DNA from: an uncultured Roseburia sp.
Lineage (GTDB): Bacteria > Bacillota > Clostridia > Lachnospirales > Lachnospiraceae
Assembly: GCA_900548205.1 (NCBI GenBank)
Contig: URJS01000029.1
Coordinates: 1-25,643 of the forward strand
Direction: 5' to 3'
Length of the DNA: 25,643 nt
In this document: positions 1 through 7,236 of the stretch, in pieces
Position numbering within the stretch: position 1 is the stretch's first letter
How the letters are laid out: every line of letters begins with the position of its first letter
Position numbers and translations under genes: made by a program
Notes under the pieces: generated by a model
The model's input: only the letters and a program-made list of their open reading frames with translations
The model's database searches: none
Told to the model about the DNA's origin: nothing

Positions 1-24
1 CAATAAATAAAAAAGAGCGGAACT

Positions 25-273
25 ATGGGATTCATAGAGTTTCCGAGACCGCTCCATATATATAATGAGGGAGGAGAAGAAGTTCTTACATACACGCACG
101 GAGTAGGGTGGCATGAGAAAGAGACAAAAGCAGAAACGAGAGTGCATTCAGCGTTAAAATCAGCATATTATGAGGCGTATCACGATGCAAGAAAGGCGCT
201 GAACACTGGGACAAATGTGGAAATGACAAATGAGAATGCTGTGATGCAAAGTAATTTCGATATGAAAGCATAA
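25..273 (+). CDS. Doubtful small hypothetical protein, 82 aa
   Basis: I do not recognise this reading frame. It encodes 82 residues, acidic and Ala/Lys/His-containing, with a central stretch (about residues 40-60) that would form an amphipathic helix. No signal peptide or membrane segment is seen. The upstream AGAGCGGA is only a weak ribosome binding site about 6 bases from the ATG. The opposite strand also carries an overlapping 105-codon frame, so coding is not certain. It could be the intact small gene of an upstream unit or the remnant of a larger one. It is separated from the kinase operon by a hairpin at 365-423, which would serve as its terminator if it is transcribed. Confidence 0.35.
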   Translation: MGFIEFPRPLHIYNEGGEEVLTYTHGVGWHEKETKAETRVHSALKSAYYEAYHDARKALNTGTNVEMTNENAVMQSNFDMKA

Positions 274-364
274 AGTGGTATTGCCACGCTAAGATATGAA
301 TTATTATGTGGGATTGGCATTTCCAACAGGTATGTGATATGCTTTTACTGTCCATTTGGGACCA

Positions 365-423
365 CCTCCTATGTTTGAGTTTGGCTTGCGACACCATGCT
401 CAATATAACATAGGAGGTTTTTT
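365..423 (+). terminator. Bulged hairpin followed by six T
   Basis: CCTCCTATGTT-TGAG at 365-379 pairs with CTCA-(4-base bulge)-AACATAGGAGG ending at 417, followed by TTTTTT at 418-423. The loop is about 19 bases, longer than usual. It is likely a Rho-independent terminator for transcription entering from the left and insulates the kinase operon. The stem begins with an anti-SD-like CCTCCT and ends in AGGAGG, so its A-rich complement could terminate weakly in reverse. Confidence 0.6.
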
Positions 424-458
424 ATTGATATCCTTACCGCTTCCACTTACACTATTCT

Positions 459-475
459 CCCCAGCATAGCTGGGG
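459..475. other. Perfect 7-bp hairpin CCCCAGC-ATA-GCTGGGG
   Basis: A perfect 7-bp GC-rich stem with a three-base loop in the non-coding region upstream of the kinase gene. No T-tract follows (GATCAGAC), so it is not a standard terminator. It may be a remnant of a palindromic repeat or a protein-binding palindrome. Confidence 0.45.
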
Positions 476-631
476 GATCAGACTTTTCATTCATCATTCT
501 CCCAACGAGGTTATGCGGGGTTACGGACTTTTGACCTCCAAAAAAGTGAAAAAAGTTCATGACAATCACTTGACATCAACGGGCTGGGGCACGCTCTGTC
601 TGTCGGAGAGCATTCCATAGGTGTATTTTCG

Positions 632-660
632 TTGTATTTTTGAATGTTCCGTGTTAAAAT
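632..660 (+). promoter_or_regulatory. Extended -10 sigma-A promoter for the sensor operon
   Basis: TTGTAT (632-637), a 17-base spacer and TAAAAT (655-660), with TG one base before the -10, give an extended -10 promoter. The implied transcript starts near 667, about 25 bases before the kinase ATG. Confidence 0.6.
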
Positions 661-692
661 GACTGTAGTTTTACGGGGAAAAGGCAGGGCGC

Positions 693-2432
693 ATGGGTAA
701 GAGACGAAAGCTTAGTACAGAGATTACGATATGGATGACGATGACGTCGGTCTGCGCGATGCTGCTGCTTGGAATGGCGCTGTTAGTTACATTTTTGTAT
801 TATTCCTCCGAGAAGGCGAAGGAGGATATGGAATATATTCTGACGACGACAAACGGGCAGTTTCAGAATAAGGTGCAGTTTGTACAGGACGGAGCGATCG
901 CATTGCGCCAAAGCCTTGTGCTGCGGGACTTTTTTGAGAAGAACAGCTATAAAGAAGATGAGATGGAACAGCAGCTCCATTACAGCATGGATCTGTTCTC
1001 GGAACGTAATCTGATTATGCAAAGCCGTCCCTTTATTGAGAGCGTGTATCTATTTAATAATAGGGATCAGTTTATCAAGGAGCATTATTATCCGATCACC
1101 GTGCGAAGCGGGATGGTGATGGACGCATGGTATCAGCAGATGTTTTTAGAATTTAAGGAGAGCAGCAGGCAGTACCAGTTTGTTTCGGAAAAGGATAAAT
1201 TAAACCTCTGTCTTCGGATATACAATGATCAGATGCGGCAGATGGGAGTCTGCATTGTCGTCATCAACGAGGAAGCGGTGGAGTGCTTGTTTGAGGAGCT
1301 GTTTGAATATGAGGGCGCGAAGTGGACGGTGTTTGATGAGGAGGGAGAGCTTTTATCCTCCGCGCAGGAAAGCGGGGATTTGTGGCAGGAAATGCCAAGA
1401 ACAGAATATCTTGGAAAAATGGAGATTGGCGGAAAGCAGCAGCTTTTAAGCGTACAGACGGGAGGGTTTGGGCTGCGTTCGTCTGTTGCAGTCAGCATAA
1501 GCAATGTATATGATGGATTAAGGCAGACGATTTTTGTGTTTGTCACTGTCCTGATCCTTGGCGTCGTATTTGTGGCGCCGGTAGTTTTGGGCGCCAGCTA
1601 TCGGTTTACCAAGCCCTTAAAGCAGGTTGCGGAGGGCATTGCGGCGTTTGGTCAGGAGAACCTGAATGCGCGCATGGATGACTTTTCCATTGAGGAATTT
1701 CATGAGATCAGTATGGTGTTTAACGAGATGACGGAGCGCATTCAGTATCTGATCACACAGGTTTATGAAAAGGAGCTGCTTGCCAGTCAGTCGCAGGTGC
1801 GTTATCTGCAGTCGCAGATGAACCCGCATTTTCAATTTAACATTCTTGCGATGCTTGGATTAAGGGCAAAGCTTGCCGGCTGCGAGGAGGTATATCAGGG
1901 ACTGCATGCGTTCTCAAAGCTGATGCAGGGAAAGATATTCCGGGAAAAAAGGATCAAGATTCCGCTGCGGGAGGAGCTGGAGATCGTTGATTTTTATCTT
2001 TTCCTGCAAAACAGCCGCTATGCGCAAAAGATTACCTATGAAATCCGTTATGGAAGCGAAGCGGTGAAGGATGATCTTGTTCCGAAGCTCTTGATTGAGC
2101 CTCTGGTGGAAAATGCAGTGTCACATGGCTTAGAGCCAAAGGAGACGGACGGCAGGATCCTTGTGGAGGTCAGGGAGGTGGGAGAACGCCTTCTGATCGT
2201 TGTGGAGGACGACGGCGTCGGCTTTGACGAGGAGGAAGCGGCAAGGATGCAAAGGGATGCAAAAGAGGAGATGGACGGCAGCTTCCACACGCATATGGGG
2301 CTTGTCAATACGGAGCGTTTGCTGCACATATTGTACAAGGATGCCTGTGAGATGAAAATACAGGGCAGAAAGGGCGTGGGAACACGCGTGGAGATTCTTT
2401 TGCCGATTGAGAGGAGTGAGGGAGATGTATAA
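693..2432 (+). CDS. Membrane sensor histidine kinase (YesM/LytS-like class)
   Basis: A 579-aa two-component sensor expected to autophosphorylate and pass phosphate to the regulator encoded next. Transmembrane segments at about residues 14-37 and 279-301 enclose a roughly 240-residue extracellular sensor region. A HAMP linker follows (about 305-358), then a His_kinase box with the phospho-accepting His379 in NPHF. The GHKL ATPase domain shows the N box (Asn474 in VENAVSHG) and the G1 box (DDGVGF, about 506-511). The H box reads NPHFQFNIL where many relatives have NPHFLYNTL. The gene overlaps the regulator by 8 bases. In gut Firmicutes this class usually controls neighbouring carbohydrate ABC transporter operons; the ligand is unknown, and fucosylated glycans are an inference from context. 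Confidence 0.93.
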   Translation: MGKRRKLSTEITIWMTMTSVCAMLLLGMALLVTFLYYSSEKAKEDMEYILTTTNGQFQNKVQFVQDGAIALRQSLVLRDFFEKNSYKEDEMEQQLHYSMDLFSERNLIMQSRPFIESVYLFNNRDQFIKEHYYPITVRSGMVMDAWYQQMFLEFKESSRQYQFVSEKDKLNLCLRIYNDQMRQMGVCIVVINEEAVECLFEELFEYEGAKWTVFDEEGELLSSAQESGDLWQEMPRTEYLGKMEIGGKQQLLSVQTGGFGLRSSVAVSISNVYDGLRQTIFVFVTVLILGVVFVAPVVLGASYRFTKPLKQVAEGIAAFGQENLNARMDDFSIEEFHEISMVFNEMTERIQYLITQVYEKELLASQSQVRYLQSQMNPHFQFNILAMLGLRAKLAGCEEVYQGLHAFSKLMQGKIFREKRIKIPLREELEIVDFYLFLQNSRYAQKITYEIRYGSEAVKDDLVPKLLIEPLVENAVSHGLEPKETDGRILVEVREVGERLLIVVEDDGVGFDEEEAARMQRDAKEEMDGSFHTHMGLVNTERLLHILYKDACEMKIQGRKGVGTRVEILLPIERSEGDV

Positions 2433-3189
2433 GGTATTGGCAGCGGATGATGAGGCATATATGCAGGAGGCGCTTCGGGAGCTGATCCGGTGGGATCGTC
2501 TAGGCTGTGAGCTTTTGGATGTGTTCGGCAATGGGAAGGAGCTGATCAGGCAGATGCAGGAGGGAGCTCCCGATATTGTGATTACTGATATACGGATGCC
2601 CGTAGCAGACGGTCTTGAGGTATGCAAATATGTGTACGAGCGTTGTCCTGAGACACAGGTGATCATTCTAAGCGCATATTCGGATTTTGATTATGCAAGG
2701 GCTGCGCTCCGCTATAGCGCCTGTGATTATGTACTGAAGGTTTCTGTGCTGGAGGAGCTGCCGCGGGCGCTTAAAAAAGCGATTGAAAATCTGGAAAGGC
2801 AGGGAAAGGAGCTAAGCAGCGGACAGGGAGATGAGAGGTGGGAGGATACCGACAGCCTTTATGGGCAGATGGTGCACTATGTAGAGCAGAACTATTTGAG
2901 GAAGATCACGCTGGATGAGATCGCGGAGTATCTGCACGCAAATCGAAGCTATCTGAGCAGGCTTTATAAGAGCCGCAGCGGGGTGAATCTGTTTGATGAT
3001 ATTTTGCATAGGAGAGTGGAGAAGGCGAAGGAATATATGGAGCATACGGACCGAAAGCTGTATGAGATTGCAGTGGAGGTTGGATTTGAGGACGCCGGAT
3101 ATTTTTCCAAGGTGTTTCAGAAATATACAGGTATGTCGCCAAAGGAGTACAGAAATCAGAGGAAGGATGCGCATGAGAGGAAAACGTAA
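2425..3189 (+). CDS. AraC-family response regulator (YesN-like)
   Basis: A 254-aa DNA-binding response regulator, partner of the overlapping kinase. The receiver domain (about 1-125) has the acidic pair Asp8/Asp9, phospho-acceptor Asp55 in VITDIRMP and conserved Lys105. After a Gln/Glu/Gly-rich linker, a two-HTH AraC domain (about 150-245) shows LDEIAEYLHANRSYLSRLYK and a second helix pair ending GMSPKEYR. I chose ATG 2425 rather than the in-frame ATG at 2407, because GAGGAGTGAGGGAG lies just upstream and the protein then begins MYKVLAADDE as in the family. It overlaps the kinase by 8 bases and the downstream lipoprotein gene by 17 bases, so the three are probably translationally coupled. A likely target is the promoter region before 4751. 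Confidence 0.93.
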   Translation: MYKVLAADDEAYMQEALRELIRWDRLGCELLDVFGNGKELIRQMQEGAPDIVITDIRMPVADGLEVCKYVYERCPETQVIILSAYSDFDYARAALRYSACDYVLKVSVLEELPRALKKAIENLERQGKELSSGQGDERWEDTDSLYGQMVHYVEQNYLRKITLDEIAEYLHANRSYLSRLYKSRSGVNLFDDILHRRVEKAKEYMEHTDRKLYEIAVEVGFEDAGYFSKVFQKYTGMSPKEYRNQRKDAHERKT

Positions 3190-4453
3190 GGGTCATAGAG
3201 GCGCGCTTGGAAGTCTTGTCATTGTTGGAATGCTTTTTACATCCCTCCTCCTATCCTCTTGTGGAGGAAAGACGCCCGATCCGGTGGAGCTTATGGTGAT
3301 TCACGGCTGGGGGAGCACGGAGGCAGATCATGTGGCAATGCGGCAGATTTACAGCGATTTTCAGAAACAGAATCCTGATATAAGCTTAAAGCTTGTTTCG
3401 ATGCCGACAAATGAGGAAATGATCCGAAAGGTGGAGGATATGCTGATGGTCGGGGAGCTGCCGGACGTTGTATTTTTGGGAGGAACGGGGAGAGATTCCA
3501 TTTACCGCTTTATGGTGGAGAACCAGCGGGCGCTTGATCTGATGCCGTATTTAAAAGAGGATGCGGCATTTTATGAGAGTATTGCACCGATCAATCTCGA
3601 ATATTGGATGACGGATGACGGGAAGCTCTACACGATTTCAGATGTTTTGCAGCTAAGCGGCGGCTATTGGTATAATGAGGAGATTTTTAAGCAGGCAGGG
3701 ATCGAGGAGCTTCCCCAGACGTGGGAGGAGTTTTTGGCGGTATGTGAAAGGCTGTCTGTCTGGGCGAAGCAGGAGGAGAATGGAGTTGTTCCCCTTTTCG
3801 TTCCGCCGGAAGGGTATCTGTATTTTGCGGATCATATGATGGCGGTCAACGGAGGGCAGATGCAGGAGGCGGTTGGCAATAATCGCATAGAGATCGTTGA
3901 GGACGAGATGGATGCGTTGCTGGATAGATTGGAGCAGATTTACCGCTATTCCTCATCAGAAACAGGTGATTACAGCTATCGGGACGCAACAGATCTGTTT
4001 AACAGCGGAAAGCTTGCCATGTATGTCAACGGAACATGGGCGGCGAATATGATCTCGGAGGGGATAGACGTGGGATATGCGCTGCTGCCGTCAGGAGAGG
4101 GGAGCACGCTTTCCTGTGAATCGGCGGGGCTTGGCTATGTGCTTGGAAATACAAAGGACGAGCGGCGCATGGAGGCGAGCGTGCGGTTTCTCAAATACAT
4201 GATGAGCGAGGAGGTGCAGGAGCGGATTCTGCATGAAACAAAGCAGATTCCGGCAAATCCTAAGGTGAATATTACAGAGCATCAGGAGGAACTTCGGCTA
4301 TATGAGGCGGCACAGACGGTTCTGGATGCAGGGCGTAAGATTGAGATTCCGACAAATCTGTGGACTTATGAGCAGAGGAGCATTTTTGAGGAGCATATTT
4401 TGGAGGTACTTTCGGGAGAATTAAACAGACAGACATTTATGGATTTGATATAA
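3173..4453 (+). CDS. Extracellular solute-binding lipoprotein, coupled to the two-component genes
   Basis: A 426-aa family 1 (COG1653-type) sugar-binding protein. The start is ATG 3173, six bases after AGGAAGG; the longer in-frame start at 2993 would run inside the regulator gene and lacks a site. A lysine/arginine-rich N-terminus, hydrophobic core and lipobox ending at Cys30 (LLLSSC) mark a lipoprotein held on the outer face of the membrane. The mature protein has the fold-typical stretches WYNEEIFKQAG, TWEEF and FNSGKLAMYVNGTWA. No permease follows; a strong hairpin closes the gene. With its overlap with the regulator, this suggests an accessory sensor that presents ligand to the kinase, although it could also feed the CUT1 permeases downstream. 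Confidence 0.88.
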   Translation: MRGKRKGHRGALGSLVIVGMLFTSLLLSSCGGKTPDPVELMVIHGWGSTEADHVAMRQIYSDFQKQNPDISLKLVSMPTNEEMIRKVEDMLMVGELPDVVFLGGTGRDSIYRFMVENQRALDLMPYLKEDAAFYESIAPINLEYWMTDDGKLYTISDVLQLSGGYWYNEEIFKQAGIEELPQTWEEFLAVCERLSVWAKQEENGVVPLFVPPEGYLYFADHMMAVNGGQMQEAVGNNRIEIVEDEMDALLDRLEQIYRYSSSETGDYSYRDATDLFNSGKLAMYVNGTWAANMISEGIDVGYALLPSGEGSTLSCESAGLGYVLGNTKDERRMEASVRFLKYMMSEEVQERILHETKQIPANPKVNITEHQEELRLYEAAQTVLDAGRKIEIPTNLWTYEQRSIFEEHILEVLSGELNRQTFMDLI

Positions 4454-4492
4454 CAAGCCGGTCAGCGGAAGAAAACGCTGACCGGCTTGTTA
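4451..4492 (+). terminator. 17-bp perfect hairpin including the stop codon
   Basis: Bases 4451-4467 pair perfectly with 4476-4492 across an 8-base loop. The TAA stop of the lipoprotein gene is part of the left arm. TATATGATCG follows, not a clean T-run, so termination may be partial or the hairpin may protect the 3' end of the upstream message. Confidence 0.6.
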
Positions 4493-4546
4493 TATGATCG
4501 CAAATGTTTCTCTTGCGATCCAATCACAAGGTTCTGTATTGGCTTG

Positions 4547-4561
4547 CAAAACGCTGTTTTG
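4547..4561. promoter_or_regulatory. Small palindrome CAAAAC-GCT-GTTTTG
   Basis: A perfect 6-bp inverted repeat around GCT in the 300-base gap before the CUT1 operon, about 90 bases upstream of the putative -35. It resembles, but does not fit, a CcpA cre site because the spacing before CG is one base too long. Possible operator only. Confidence 0.25.
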
Positions 4562-4589
4562 ATGAACTGAACAAAAAAATGGATAGAAT

Positions 4590-4623
4590 TGACTATATTA
4601 TGTGCAAGACGTAAATATAGTCA
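4590..4623. promoter_or_regulatory. 10-bp inverted repeat upstream of the CUT1 operon promoter
   Basis: TGACTATATT (4590-4599) and AATATAGTCA (4614-4623) form a perfect 10-bp inverted repeat with a 14-base gap, ending 23 bases before the putative -35 element. The place and symmetry fit an activator site, for instance for the AraC-type regulator encoded just upstream. That assignment is inference. A sigma-A promoter within the repeat was considered, but the spacing is poor. Confidence 0.4.
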
Positions 4624-4645
4624 TATTTTCAGTCAATAGAATTCA

Positions 4646-4674
4646 TTCAAAATAACAGGGAAAGATAGTAGAAT
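4646..4674 (+). promoter_or_regulatory. Putative sigma-A promoter of the CUT1/fucosidase operon
   Basis: TTCAAA (4646-4651), a 17-base spacer and TAGAAT (4669-4674). The -35 matches 4 of 6 and the -10 matches 5 of 6 consensus bases. The weak -35 beside an upstream inverted repeat is what an activator-dependent promoter looks like. The leader to ATG 4751 would be about 70 bases. Confidence 0.5.
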
Positions 4675-4750
4675 ATGACCATAGCAAGGGGCAATACCCA
4701 AATTGCGGATCGAAAGCCAAGGAGGCAGATGGTCAGAAGGAGGTTTTTGA

Positions 4751-6097
4751 ATGAAAAGAAGATGGATCAGTGGGGTACTTACCGTGGCAATGGGAGCTGC
4801 GCTGCTGGCAGGCTGCGGAGACAAGCCGACGGAGCAGCCGGCAGGCACGGGAAATGGGGCGACAGTGCAAGGTACGGAGACGGCGTCAAATCCGTCGGGA
4901 GACAGCGGACAGGAGGTGCTCGAGTTTTATCACGGCTATTACCATGATGAGAGCGAGTGGCCGGCAGCGAAGGTGATGAGAGATATTTATGACGAATTTG
5001 CGGCATCTCATGCAGACGGTCCGGTTATCTTTAAGCCGATTGCAGTAGAGAACAGAGACGAGATCGTCAGCGTTCAGGTGGCGGGCGGTAACTTCCCGGA
5101 TATGGTGGACTGCGGTACGCCGATCCCGCAGGCAGCGATCAGTCAGGGACTTGTACTTGATCTAAAGCCGTTTATCGACGAGAATAACCTACAGGATGCC
5201 GTGGGCATCAATTATACACAGAATGATGTGGACGGACACATCTATACGGTGCACGATCAGGTGGAGAGCCGTGGTCTGTGGTACAACAAGGCAGTTTTGG
5301 ATAAGGCGGGCGTAACGCCGGAGGATCTGACGACATGGGAAGGATTTGGCGACGCAATGGAGAGCGTGCGTGGCTTAGAGGATGGTACATATGGCTATGC
5401 GGCAGGACAGGGCTCTTTATTCATGTTGAATGCGATGCTTGCTTCCAGTGAGGAGGGAAAAGGTCTCCTATCACAGGAGCTGACCGTTGAGGCGATCGAA
5501 TCGAAAGCGTTCGCAGAGGCATTTAAAAAGACGGCAGAGTTTGATCAGGCAAACGGTTCAGACCACACGACAGAGGATGTCGGCAATCTGATGGCGGACT
5601 TTAATACAAGCGGAACGGCAGCAGTTTTATTTAACGGTGTATGGAATGCCAGCGGTATTGACGAGAGCCTTGCAGAGAGTATTGAGCCGGCGATCTTCCC
5701 GGGTAATATTTCCTTATCTACCGCAGGTGCAGGACTTTCTGTTGCAGACGGAATGAGCGAGGAGAAAACACAGCTTGCGTTAGAGTTCATTCAGTACATG
5801 ACAAGCGCAGAGGTACAGGCAAAGATTTTCACCGGCGTACAGGCAAATCCGTGCAACACAACGCTTGACTTAAACAAGCTGGCGGAGGAGAGCGGCGATC
5901 CGATCACCATGAAGCTTGCACAGGCTTGCTCACAGGTCAACTCCGCAGAGGTGACGGTACAGAACCTGAACTCTGTATGGGGCGCTGATGTCGGAAGTGC
6001 AATCATCAACGCACTGATGGAATCTGCGGTTTCCGGTACAGATATTGACGCTCGTTTTGAGCAGCTTAAGAAGGAGCTGACAGCCTTGATCGGCTAG
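4751..6097 (+). CDS. Oligosaccharide-binding lipoprotein of a CUT1 ABC importer
   Basis: A 448-aa family 1 extracellular substrate-binding protein with AAGGAGG seven bases before its ATG. The signal peptide ends in a lipobox, LLAGC, with Cys22 as the lipidation site. A Gly/Thr/Ser-rich linker follows to about residue 55, then the binding domain, with WYNKAVLDKAGV and FNGVWNASG resembling the same segments in the lipoprotein at 3173-4453. It is the first gene of the operon; the two permeases, an oxidoreductase and a fucosidase follow, so the ligand is probably a fucose-containing oligosaccharide (inference). The stop codon lies inside a 24-bp palindromic repeat, and a terminator-like hairpin separates it from the permeases. 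This would give more binding protein than permease, as is common in these operons. Confidence 0.92.
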   Translation: MKRRWISGVLTVAMGAALLAGCGDKPTEQPAGTGNGATVQGTETASNPSGDSGQEVLEFYHGYYHDESEWPAAKVMRDIYDEFAASHADGPVIFKPIAVENRDEIVSVQVAGGNFPDMVDCGTPIPQAAISQGLVLDLKPFIDENNLQDAVGINYTQNDVDGHIYTVHDQVESRGLWYNKAVLDKAGVTPEDLTTWEGFGDAMESVRGLEDGTYGYAAGQGSLFMLNAMLASSEEGKGLLSQELTVEAIESKAFAEAFKKTAEFDQANGSDHTTEDVGNLMADFNTSGTAAVLFNGVWNASGIDESLAESIEPAIFPGNISLSTAGAGLSVADGMSEEKTQLALEFIQYMTSAEVQAKIFTGVQANPCNTTLDLNKLAEESGDPITMKLAQACSQVNSAEVTVQNLNSVWGADVGSAIINALMESAVSGTDIDARFEQLKKELTALIG

Positions 6098-6117
6098 TGA
6101 ACGAGACAGTACACTAG
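6094..6117. repeat. 24-bp palindromic repeat, copy 1
   Basis: CTAGTG, twelve bases (AACGAGACAGTA), then CACTAG. The same 24 bases occur without a mismatch at 23196-23219. The arms are a perfect 6-bp inverted repeat. In both copies the in-frame TAG stop codon of the preceding gene is inside the left arm. Confidence 0.85.
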
Positions 6118-6147
6118 TTTCGGAGAAGAAAAATAAAAGGAAAAGCA

Positions 6148-6181
6148 GGGAGGAAGGGGGTTGACTCTTTTCTCCCTTTTT
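6148..6181 (+). terminator. Intra-operon terminator-like hairpin between binding protein and permeases
   Basis: GGGAGGAA (6148-6155) pairs with TTCTCCC (6170-6176) with one bulge and is followed by TTTTT (6177-6181). It is expected to be a partial terminator that lowers permease expression relative to the binding protein. Confidence 0.5.
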
Positions 6182-6182
6182 C

Positions 6183-6257
6183 ACATAAGAGCAGCTCGCA
6201 GAGCATGCTGCTCGTTGTTGACATAAGAGTGGCTCGCGAAGCGTGTCGCTCGTTGTT
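6183..6257. repeat. Two tandem 37-38-bp hairpin repeat units
   Basis: Unit 1 (6183-6219) and unit 2 (6221-6257) both read ACATAA, a 7-bp stem arm, T, CGC, three loop bases, GC plus one base, T, the second stem arm, and GTTGTT. Unit 1 arms are GAGCAGC and GCTGCTC; unit 2 arms are GAGTGGC and GTCGCTC. The differing positions keep base pairing at RNA level (an A-U pair becomes G-C; C-G becomes U-G; G-C becomes G-U). The array starts two bases after the T-tract of the preceding terminator-like hairpin and ends about 20 bases before the permease start. Confidence 0.75.
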
Positions 6258-6276
6258 TGGACAGAGGAGGCATTTG

Positions 6277-7236
6277 ATGAAAGAAGTAACAACAATGGCA
6301 GACACAAAAAAGAGCAGACAGCTTTGGCGGAAAAGAGGGTTTATCTTTTTATTCTTAGCGCCAACGATGATTGCGTTTGCCGTATTTTATCTTTATCCGA
6401 TTATCACGGTCGTATTCACCTCGTTTTGCAAATGGGATTACACAAATATCACGAGTCCGGAATTTTTTGGATTTCAGGATATGTGGAACAATTATAAATA
6501 TATTTTTTCAACCTATCCTTACTTCTGGGAGGCATTGCGCAATTCCAGCCTGTGGGCATTTCTCGGTGTGGTGATCCAGATTCCTGTGGCAACCATGATC
6601 GCGCTCGCATTTTCCAGAAAGATGCGCGGGGTAAAGCTGGTGCGAAACATCTACATCATTCCGAATATGATTTCTTCCGCGGCGATGGGAATGATTTTTT
6701 TGCAGCTTTACAGTCCGCTTTATGGAATCGTCAATCCGGTCATTCAGCTGTTTGACAAGGATTTTAACGAAAATATCCTGCTGCTGGAGGGACCGGCATT
6801 CTGGGCGCTGACGGGAGCATACATTTTCTTTACAGGAACGACGACGCTCCTCATTCTCGGAAATATCATGGCAGTGCCGCAGGAGGTCAGAGAGGCGGCG
6901 ATGCTTGACGGGGCGAGCGGCTTAAAGCAGGACTGGTATATTGTTCTGCCGATGATCAAGGATACTCTGCGGACGGTTTCGATTTTGGCGGCAACCGGAA
7001 GCTTCTTATTGTATAACGAGGTATATTTCTTAACGAAGGGCGCGGCAGGAACCTACAGTATCAGCTATGTCATCCGTGAGCTTGCGATTACCAGTCCGCG
7101 TACGCAGTTTGGAAGGGCAAACAGTGTCGCCGTGATCCAGATTCTGGCAGGACTTGTCATTATCATTCTGGTAAATCTGCTTTACAGTATTTCATTCCGC
7201 AAAAAGCACAGCTATGCAGAGGGAGGCAGCAAATGA
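6277..7236 (+). CDS. CUT1 sugar ABC transporter permease (MalF/UgpA-like)
   Basis: A 319-aa inner-membrane permease. ATG 6277 follows AGAGGAGG by six bases; the frame extends upstream to 6205, but that part is the hairpin repeat array. About six transmembrane segments are seen, beginning FLFLAPTMIAFAVFYLYP. The EAA cytoplasmic loop that docks the ATPase reads EVREAAMLDGASGLKQDWYI in the last third. It forms a heterodimer with the next permease, whose ATG overlaps its stop codon. No ATPase gene is in the operon; such CUT1 systems in Firmicutes generally use a shared MsmX-type ATPase encoded elsewhere (known for the family, inferred here). Confidence 0.93.
   Translation: MKEVTTMADTKKSRQLWRKRGFIFLFLAPTMIAFAVFYLYPIITVVFTSFCKWDYTNITSPEFFGFQDMWNNYKYIFSTYPYFWEALRNSSLWAFLGVVIQIPVATMIALAFSRKMRGVKLVRNIYIIPNMISSAAMGMIFLQLYSPLYGIVNPVIQLFDKDFNENILLLEGPAFWALTGAYIFFTGTTTLLILGNIMAVPQEVREAAMLDGASGLKQDWYIVLPMIKDTLRTVSILAATGSFLLYNEVYFLTKGAAGTYSISYVIRELAITSPRTQFGRANSVAVIQILAGLVIIILVNLLYSISFRKKHSYAEGGSK

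Larger units (their letters stand above)
274..692 (+). other. Intergenic region before the sensor operon
   Basis: About 420 bases without a convincing gene. It holds a terminator-like hairpin (365-423), a second perfect 7-bp hairpin (459-475) and, just before the kinase gene, an extended -10 promoter (632-660). I recognise no riboswitch or transposon end. The stretch 480-560 shows no structure I can name. Confidence 0.6.

Noticed and set aside
570..575. TTGACA as a -35 for the kinase gene
   Set aside because: The bases at the right spacing (about 593-598, GCTCTG) are not a -10; the extended -10 promoter at 632-660 is better.
274..692. Riboswitch or transposon remnant
   Set aside because: Hairpins are present, but I recognise no conserved aptamer core, terminal inverted repeats or transposase fragment.
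2993..3172. Upstream extension of the solute-binding lipoprotein reading frame
   Set aside because: It runs inside the response regulator gene, has no ribosome binding site, and would bury the lipoprotein signal peptide; ATG 3173 has AGGAAGG at correct spacing.
4547..4561. CcpA cre site
   Set aside because: The arms are symmetric, but the spacing does not fit the TGNAANCG pattern, so it was kept only as an unnamed palindrome.
6205..6276. Upstream extension of the first permease reading frame
   Set aside because: The frame passes through the tandem hairpin repeats; ATG 6277 has AGAGGAGG six bases away.
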